From Streptomyces sp. (GTDB lineage Bacteria > Actinomycetota > Actinomycetes > Streptomycetales > Streptomycetaceae), in the NCBI RefSeq assembly GCF_019510245.1, contig NZ_JAEKKT010000122.1:47851-111850 (forward strand): a stretch of DNA of 64,000 nt. Reading direction: 5' to 3'. Position numbers and translations under genes: made by a program. Every line of letters starts with the position of its first letter. The first letter of the stretch is position 1. The notes under the pieces are model-generated. The model did no database searches. It was not told where the DNA came from and saw only the letters and a list, made by a program, of their open reading frames with translations. Shown in pieces: positions 59,523 to 64,000 of the stretch.

Positions 59523-59558
59523 TTCTGCTTTCTGGAAGTATAATTCCGCTTCGTGGAA
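59523..59558. promoter_or_regulatory. AllR-type double operator near allR
   Basis: TTCTGCTTTCTGGAA (59523-59537) and TTCCGCTTCGTGGAA (59544-59558) start 21 bp apart, 80 to 115 bp upstream of allR. They probably serve autoregulation of allR. Confidence 0.72.
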
Positions 59559-59636
59559 ACGTCCAGACTGTGCGGGCTGTCGGACCCTGGAATGAAGTGT
59601 GCCCTTGACGGCGCGGGGGCGGGAGTGAAGACTCCT

Positions 59637-59687
59637 TCAACAGAACGTTGAATTCCGTTGCGTGGATGTAAATCCCGTTTCGCGGAA
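59637..59687. promoter_or_regulatory. allB operators: TCAAC-N5-GTTGA plus two AllR-type sites
   Basis: TCAACAGAACGTTGA (59637-59651) is followed at once by TTCCGTTGCGTGGAT (59653-59667) and TCCCGTTTCGCGGAA (59673-59687). The last two start 20 bp apart. The cluster is 30 to 80 bp before the allB start, over the expected promoter. Confidence 0.72.
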
Positions 59688-59716
59688 GTAAAACGGCGGC
59701 AGAGAGAGGGGTCCGG

Positions 59717-61057
59717 GTGTCCGACGCTGAACTGGTGCTGCGCTCGACGCGCGTCATCACTCCGGAGGGGACGCGGGCCGCCTCGGTCGCCGTGTCCTCC
59801 GGGACGATCACGGCCGTACTGCCGTACGACGCCCCCGTCCCGGAGGGCGCCCGCCTGGCGGACTTCGGCGACGACGTCCTGCTGCCCGGCCTGGTCGACA
59901 CCCATGTTCACGTGAACGACCCGGGCCGCACCGAGTGGGAGGGCTTCTGGACCGCCACGCGCGCGGCGGCGGCCGGCGGCATCACCACCCTGGTCGACAT
60001 GCCGCTCAACTCCCTCCCGCCGACCACGACCGTCGAGAACCTCCGCGTCAAGCAGCGGGTCGCGGCCGACAAGGCGCACGTCGACGTCGGCTTCTGGGGC
60101 GGCGCGCTGCCCGGCAACGTCGAGGACCTGCGCCCGCTGCACGAGGCCGGGGTCTTCGGCTTCAAGGCGTTCCTGTCGCCGTCCGGCGTGGACGAGTTCC
60201 CGCACCTCGACCAGGAGCAGCTGGCCCGGTCGCTGGCGGAGACCGCCTCCTTCGACGGCCTGCTGATCGTGCATGCCGAGGACCCGCACCACCTGGCGGC
60301 CGCCCCGCAGCAGGGCGGCCCGAAGTACGCCGACTTCCTCGCCTCCCGTCCGCGCGACGCGGAGGACACGGCGATCGCCCAGCTGATCGCCCAGGCGAAA
60401 CGCCTGCACGCGCGCGTGCACGTCCTGCACCTGTCGTCGTCCGACGCGCTGCCGCTGATCGCGGCGGCCAGGGCGGACGGCGTCCGCCTCACCGTCGAGA
60501 CCTGCCCGCACTACCTCACCCTCACCGCAGAGGAGGTCCCGGACGGCGCCAGCGAGTTCAAGTGCTGCCCGCCCATCCGGGAGGCGGCCAACCAGGACCT
60601 GCTCTGGCAGGCGCTGGCCGACGGCACCGTCGACTGTGTGGTCACCGACCACTCGCCGGCCACGGCCGACCTCAAGACGAGCGACTTCGCGACCGCCTGG
60701 GGCGGCATCTCCGGACTCCAGCTCAGCCTCGCCGCCGTGTGGACGGAGGCCCGCAGGCGCGGCCACGGTCTCGAGGACGTGGCCCGCTGGATGTCGGCCC
60801 GCACGGCCGCGCTGGTCGGCCTCGACGGCCGCAAGGGCGCCATCGCGGCGGGCCGGGACGCCGACTTCGCCGTCCTCGCGCCCGACGAGACCTTCACCGT
60901 GGACCCGGCGGGCCTGCAACACCGCAACCGGGTCACCGCGTACGCGGGCCGGACCCTGTACGGCGTCGTGCGCTCCACCTGGCTGCGCGGCGAACGCATC
61001 TTCGCGAACGGCGAGTTCACGCCCCCGCGGGGCCACCTCCTCACCCGCACCCCCTGA
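59717..61057 (+). CDS. allB: Allantoinase
   Basis: A 446-aa cyclic amidohydrolase that opens allantoin to allantoate. Metal ligands: [14 protein letters not shown], the carboxylated-lysine segment [33 protein letters not shown] and VTDHSPAT. All are intact, as expected for a binuclear Zn enzyme. The start GTG 59717 follows GAGAGGGG. First gene of allB-alc, with AllR-type operators just upstream. Confidence 0.96.
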   Translation: MSDAELVLRSTRVITPEGTRAASVAVSSGTITAVLPYDAPVPEGARLADFGDDVLLPGLVDTHVHVNDPGRTEWEGFWTATRAAAAGGITTLVDMPLNSLPPTTTVENLRVKQRVAADKAHVDVGFWGGALPGNVEDLRPLHEAGVFGFKAFLSPSGVDEFPHLDQEQLARSLAETASFDGLLIVHAEDPHHLAAAPQQGGPKYADFLASRPRDAEDTAIAQLIAQAKRLHARVHVLHLSSSDALPLIAAARADGVRLTVETCPHYLTLTAEEVPDGASEFKCCPPIREAANQDLLWQALADGTVDCVVTDHSPATADLKTSDFATAWGGISGLQLSLAAVWTEARRRGHGLEDVARWMSARTAALVGLDGRKGAIAAGRDADFAVLAPDETFTVDPAGLQHRNRVTAYAGRTLYGVVRSTWLRGERIFANGEFTPPRGHLLTRTP

Positions 61058-61107
61058 CCTCTTCTCCCCCCCCGCACCCGCAGCGGCCGACACCGAAAGG
61101 AACACCT

Positions 61108-62220
61108 TTGACGGCGATCCCGACCTTCACCGGCGACGCGCACCCCTACTCCGGCGGCGACCCGTACGCGGACTACCGCACCGGCGACCTCCCCTTCACG
61201 CAGTACGTCAACCTCGCCGACCGGCAGCTCGGTGCCGGGGTCATCGCCGCCAACGACGAGTTCTTCGCCCAGCGGGAGAACCTGCTGGTGCCGGGGCGGG
61301 CCGAGTTCGACCCCGAGCACTTCGGGCACAAGGGCAAGATCATGGACGGCTGGGAGACGCGCCGGCGCCGCGGGGTCTCGGCCGACCACCCCTGGCCCGC
61401 CGCCGAGGACCACGACTGGGCGCTGGTCCGGCTCGGCGCCGCCGGCGTCGTCCGCGGCATCGTCGTCGACACGGCCCACTTCCGCGGCAACTACCCGCAG
61501 GCGGTGTCCGTCGAGGGCACGTCGGTCGCGGGCGCGCCGTCCCCGGCGGAGCTGCTCGGCGACGACGTGAAGTGGACGACCCTCGTCCCGCGTACGCCGG
61601 TCGGCGGCCACGCGGCGAACGGCTTCGCGGTCTCCCTGGAGCAGCGCTTCACCCACCTCCGCGTCAACCAGCATCCCGACGGCGGCATCGCGCGCCTGCG
61701 CGTGTACGGCGAGGTCGTGCCCGACCCCGGGTGGCTCGCCGTGCTCGGCACCTTCGACGTGGCCGCCCTGGAGAACGGCGGCCGGGTCGAGGACGCGTCC
61801 GACCTCTTCTACTCGCCGGCCACCAACACCGTCCAGCCGGGCCGCTCCCGCAAGATGGACGACGGCTGGGAGACGCGCCGCCGCCGCGACCAGGGCAACG
61901 ACTGGATCCGGTACCGGCTCGCCGCCCAGTCCCGGATCCGGGCGATCGAGATCGACACGGCGTACCTGAAGGGCAACAGCGCGGGCTGGGCGTCGGTGTC
62001 CGTACGGGACGGCGAGGACGGCGACTGGCGCGAGGCCCTGCCGCGCACCCGCCTCCAGCCCGACACGAACCACCGCTTCGTCCTGGCCGCCCCGGCCGTG
62101 GGCACGCACGCGCGCGTGGACATCTTCCCGGACGGCGGGATCTCCCGCCTGCGGTTGTTCGGCACGCCGACGGAAGCGGGGACAGCGGCCCTGACCACGA
62201 GGTACCGCGAACTGTCCTGA
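61108..62220 (+). CDS. alc: Allantoicase
   Basis: A 370-aa enzyme that splits allantoate to ureidoglycolate and urea. It has the two repeated allantoicase domains; the repeats KGKIMDGWETRRRR and SRKMDDGWETRRRR mark each, with RVNQHPDGGIARLRVYGE and RVDIFPDGGISRLRLFG as the matching later parts. The start is TTG 61108, six bases after GAAAGGA (61095-61101). Lies 50 bp after allB. A ureidoglycolate lyase to release glyoxylate is not in the window. Confidence 0.95.
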   Translation: MTAIPTFTGDAHPYSGGDPYADYRTGDLPFTQYVNLADRQLGAGVIAANDEFFAQRENLLVPGRAEFDPEHFGHKGKIMDGWETRRRRGVSADHPWPAAEDHDWALVRLGAAGVVRGIVVDTAHFRGNYPQAVSVEGTSVAGAPSPAELLGDDVKWTTLVPRTPVGGHAANGFAVSLEQRFTHLRVNQHPDGGIARLRVYGEVVPDPGWLAVLGTFDVAALENGGRVEDASDLFYSPATNTVQPGRSRKMDDGWETRRRRDQGNDWIRYRLAAQSRIRAIEIDTAYLKGNSAGWASVSVRDGEDGDWREALPRTRLQPDTNHRFVLAAPAVGTHARVDIFPDGGISRLRLFGTPTEAGTAALTTRYRELS

Positions 62221-62227
62221 CACCATG

Positions 62228-62252
62228 CCGCCCACGTACGTGTGGTGGGCGG
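62228..62252. terminator. Hairpin after alc
   Basis: CCGCCCAC (62228-62235) pairs with GTGGGCGG (62245-62252) around a nine-base loop, 8 bases after the alc stop. Confidence 0.65.
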
Positions 62253-62292
62253 GCGGAGGGAACCGCCGAGCCGTCGGCTACGTTCTTGTGCC

Positions 62293-63105
62293 GTGACCCT
62301 TCAGCAAGAAATCGTCGGCAACGCCATGCAGATGGCGGTCGTCAACCTGCACCCCGGCCAGACCGTCTACTGCGAGGCCGGCAAGTTCCTGTTCAAGACG
62401 ACGAACGTGACCATGGAGACCCGGCTCAGCGGCCCGAACGGCGGCGGCCAGCAGCAGGGCGGCAGCGGTGGCGGCATGGGCGGCATGCTCCGCCAGGCCA
62501 TGGGCACCGCCATGCAGGTCGGCCAGCGCATGCTCGCGGGCGAGTCGCTGGCGTTCCAGTACTTCACCTCCCAGGGCGGCGAGGGCACCGTCGGCTTCGC
62601 GGGCGTGCTCCCCGGCGAGATGCGCGCGCTGGAGCTGGACGGCACGCGCGCGTGGTTCGCCGAGAAGGACGCCTTCGTCGCGGCCGAGTCCACCGTCGAG
62701 TTCGGCATCGCCTTCTCCGGCGGCCGCACCGGCATGAGCGGCGGCGAGGGCTTCATCCTGGAGAAGTTCACCGGCCACGGCACGGTGATCATCGCCGGCG
62801 CGGGGAACTTCATCGACCTGAACCCCGCCGACTTCGGCGGCCGTATCGAGGTCGACACGGGCTGCGTCGTCGCCTTCGAGGAAGGCATCCAGTACGGCGT
62901 CCAGCGCTTCGGCGGCCTCAACCGCCAGGGCCTCATGAACGCCGTCTTCGGCGGCGAGGGCCTCTCCCTGGCCACCCTGGAGGGCAACGGCCGCGTGATC
63001 CTGCAGTCCCTCACCATCGAGAGCCTCGCCAACGCCCTGAAGAAGGCCCAGGGCGGCGACAAGCAGGGCCCGACCGGCGGACTGTTCTCGACGCACGCGG
63101 GGTGA
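62293..63105 (+). CDS. AIM24/TIGR00266-family protein
   Basis: A 270-aa cytoplasmic beta-helix-like protein of the AIM24 family: VVNLHPGQTVYCEAGKFLFK, a Gly/Gln-rich insert at about 48-65, AFQYFTSQGGEGTVGFAG, GFILEKFTGHGTVIIAGAGNF and ALKKAQGGD at the end. Function is unknown in bacteria. The start is GTG 62293. There is no good ribosome site, and TACGTT lies about 10-15 bases upstream (62278-62283), so a leaderless transcript is likely. Confidence 0.85.
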   Translation: MTLQQEIVGNAMQMAVVNLHPGQTVYCEAGKFLFKTTNVTMETRLSGPNGGGQQQGGSGGGMGGMLRQAMGTAMQVGQRMLAGESLAFQYFTSQGGEGTVGFAGVLPGEMRALELDGTRAWFAEKDAFVAAESTVEFGIAFSGGRTGMSGGEGFILEKFTGHGTVIIAGAGNFIDLNPADFGGRIEVDTGCVVAFEEGIQYGVQRFGGLNRQGLMNAVFGGEGLSLATLEGNGRVILQSLTIESLANALKKAQGGDKQGPTGGLFSTHAG

Positions 63106-63199
63106 GGGCGCGCCGGCGACCGGCCGGCCGATGAGTTACGGGCGCCACGGGGGTCTGTACCCGCGACAACGGACCCCGCCCCAGGAAGCAGGCACCGCC

Positions 63200-63826
63200 A
63201 TGGGCAAGCTCGTCTCCACCATGTTCGTCACCCTCGACGGCGTCTACCAGGCGCCCGGCGGCCCCGAGGAGGACCCCAGCGGGGGCTTCACCCACGGCGG
63301 CTGGAGCTTCACGTACGGCGACGAGGACTTCGGCCGGTTCGTCGCCGAGGTCTTCGAGCGGGCCGGCGCCTTCCTGCTCGGCCGCCGTACGTACGACATC
63401 TTCGCGTCCTACTGGCCGAAGATCACCGACCCCGCCAACCCCATCGCGGCCAGGCTCAACGCACTCCCGAAGTACGTCCCGTCCGCGACCCTGACCGACC
63501 CCGCCTGGTCGGGCACCACGGTCCTCGCCGGCGACCTCGCGAAGGAGGCCGCCGCCCTCAGGGAGCGCACCGACGGCGAGCTCCAGGTGCACGGCAGCGG
63601 CGCGCTGGTCCGCTCCCTGCTGGACCTCGGCCTCGTCGACACCCTCCACCTCGTGACCTTCCCGGTCGTGCTCGGATCCGGCCGCCGGTTCTTCCAGGAA
63701 GGCGCGCTGCCGACGAAGTTCCGGCACACCGGAGGGCGGATCACCAGGGCGGGCGTCTCGATCCAGTCGTACGACCTCGCGGGCCGCCCCGACTACGGCT
63801 CGTACATCGCCCAGCAGCACGCCTGA
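63200..63826 (+). CDS. Dihydrofolate reductase-like (RibD C-terminal) protein
   Basis: A 208-aa protein of the DHFR/RibD_C superfamily: KLVSTMFVTLDGVYQAPGGPEEDPSGGF, AFLLGRRTYDIFASYWP, LQVHGSGALVRSLLDLGLVDTLHLVTFPVVLGSGRRFF. The Gly-Ser-Gly loop and GSGRRFF segment bind the cofactor. These standalone proteins reduce unknown substrates with NADPH. The start is ATG 63200; longer in-frame starts are poor. Confidence 0.9.
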   Translation: MGKLVSTMFVTLDGVYQAPGGPEEDPSGGFTHGGWSFTYGDEDFGRFVAEVFERAGAFLLGRRTYDIFASYWPKITDPANPIAARLNALPKYVPSATLTDPAWSGTTVLAGDLAKEAAALRERTDGELQVHGSGALVRSLLDLGLVDTLHLVTFPVVLGSGRRFFQEGALPTKFRHTGGRITRAGVSIQSYDLAGRPDYGSYIAQQHA

Positions 63827-63846
63827 CCGTCTCGCCGGCCAGACGG
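63827..63846. terminator. Short hairpin after the DHFR-like gene
   Basis: CCGTCT (63827-63832) and AGACGG (63841-63846) pair around an eight-base loop next to the stop. From here to the right edge (63847-64000) I see no gene. Confidence 0.4.
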
Positions 63847-64000
63847 CGGATGCCGAGCCGTCCGGTCATGCCGGAGATGTTTCAGTTCGCCGAGTTGTTG
63901 TGCCGATGCCCGGTTCCGGGTCCCGGGTGACGTCTGGCTGCGGCGGCCGGGGTGTGTCTGGCTGACCGGCATGAACGGACACTGAGCGGGGTCCGCCCGT

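Noticed and set aside
59444..61105. N-terminal extension of the IclR gene to a start at 61105 (815 codons in total)
   Set aside because: The added part is antisense to allantoinase. AAAGGA followed by GTG 59443 gives a normal 261-aa IclR protein.
1..64000. tRNA, rRNA, CRISPR arrays, complete insertion sequences
   Set aside because: I looked for CCA-ended cloverleaf arms, spaced identical repeats and transposase motifs and saw none. A tRNAscan or ISfinder run would settle it.

Overview
The window is high-G+C actinobacterial chromosome, almost certainly Streptomyces. Signs of this are many GTG and TTG starts, GTGA/ATGA stop-start overlaps, strong third-position G/C, a large LuxR/LAL regulator, IclR, HxlR and AraC regulators, and a ureide/purine catabolic region whose gene order resembles what I remember of the S. 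coelicolor SCO62xx region. I saw no tRNA, rRNA, CRISPR array or complete insertion sequence.

Layout. 1-5100: an FtsX-type ABC exporter (permease cut by the left edge, two ATPases, a lipoprotein) divergent from a sensor kinase with no response regulator beside it. 5200-10711: a NitT/TauT-type ABC importer divergent from a DcuS/CitA-like kinase-regulator pair. 10716-19131 is a zone of gene decay: a truncated membrane protein, a NarL-type kinase/regulator remnant, a duplicated corA fragment, a frameshifted RHS gene with a possible immunity gene, and a LysR remnant, mixed with intact genes (a polytopic membrane protein, corA, an AlkZ-like protein). 19132-28400: a tautomerase, a secreted trypsin with a LAL regulator, a GAF-LuxR regulator divergent from two AMP-forming CoA ligases, and a zinc-ribbon protein.

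28500-39620 is the first half of a purine/ureide pathway: glyoxylate carboligase (gcl), a catalase reduced to about 102 residues, tartronate semialdehyde reductase (glxR), hydroxypyruvate isomerase (hyi), PolX, two small unknown genes, then uraD-uraH-uricase and an 8-oxoguanine deaminase-like protein. A truncated NCS2 permease follows. 55663-62220 holds the second half: malate synthase (aceB), a MocA-like nucleotidyltransferase, the IclR regulator AllR, allantoinase (allB) and allantoicase (alc). Together these genes would take urate to allantoin, then to glyoxylate plus urea, and pass glyoxylate to tartronate semialdehyde/glycerate or to malate.

Between the two halves lie an AraC/NmrA pair, an MFS exporter with an HxlR regulator, a run of small enzymes and alaA with a second HxlR regulator, a VWA-domain secreted pair, two divergent NIS siderophore synthetases, an SDR, and a HipA-like kinase overlapping a SelT/W-like redox protein.

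The main find is regulatory. Promoters of the scattered ureide genes (gcl, catalase remnant, hyi-glxR, aceB, allR, allB) share a 15-bp palindrome of the form TTCCG-N5-CGGAA, usually as a strong plus a weak site with starts 21 bp apart. Four of the pathway promoters (catalase remnant, uraD, aceB, allB) carry a second motif, TCAAC-N5-GTTGA. The first fits AllR. The second suggests another regulator that I cannot name.
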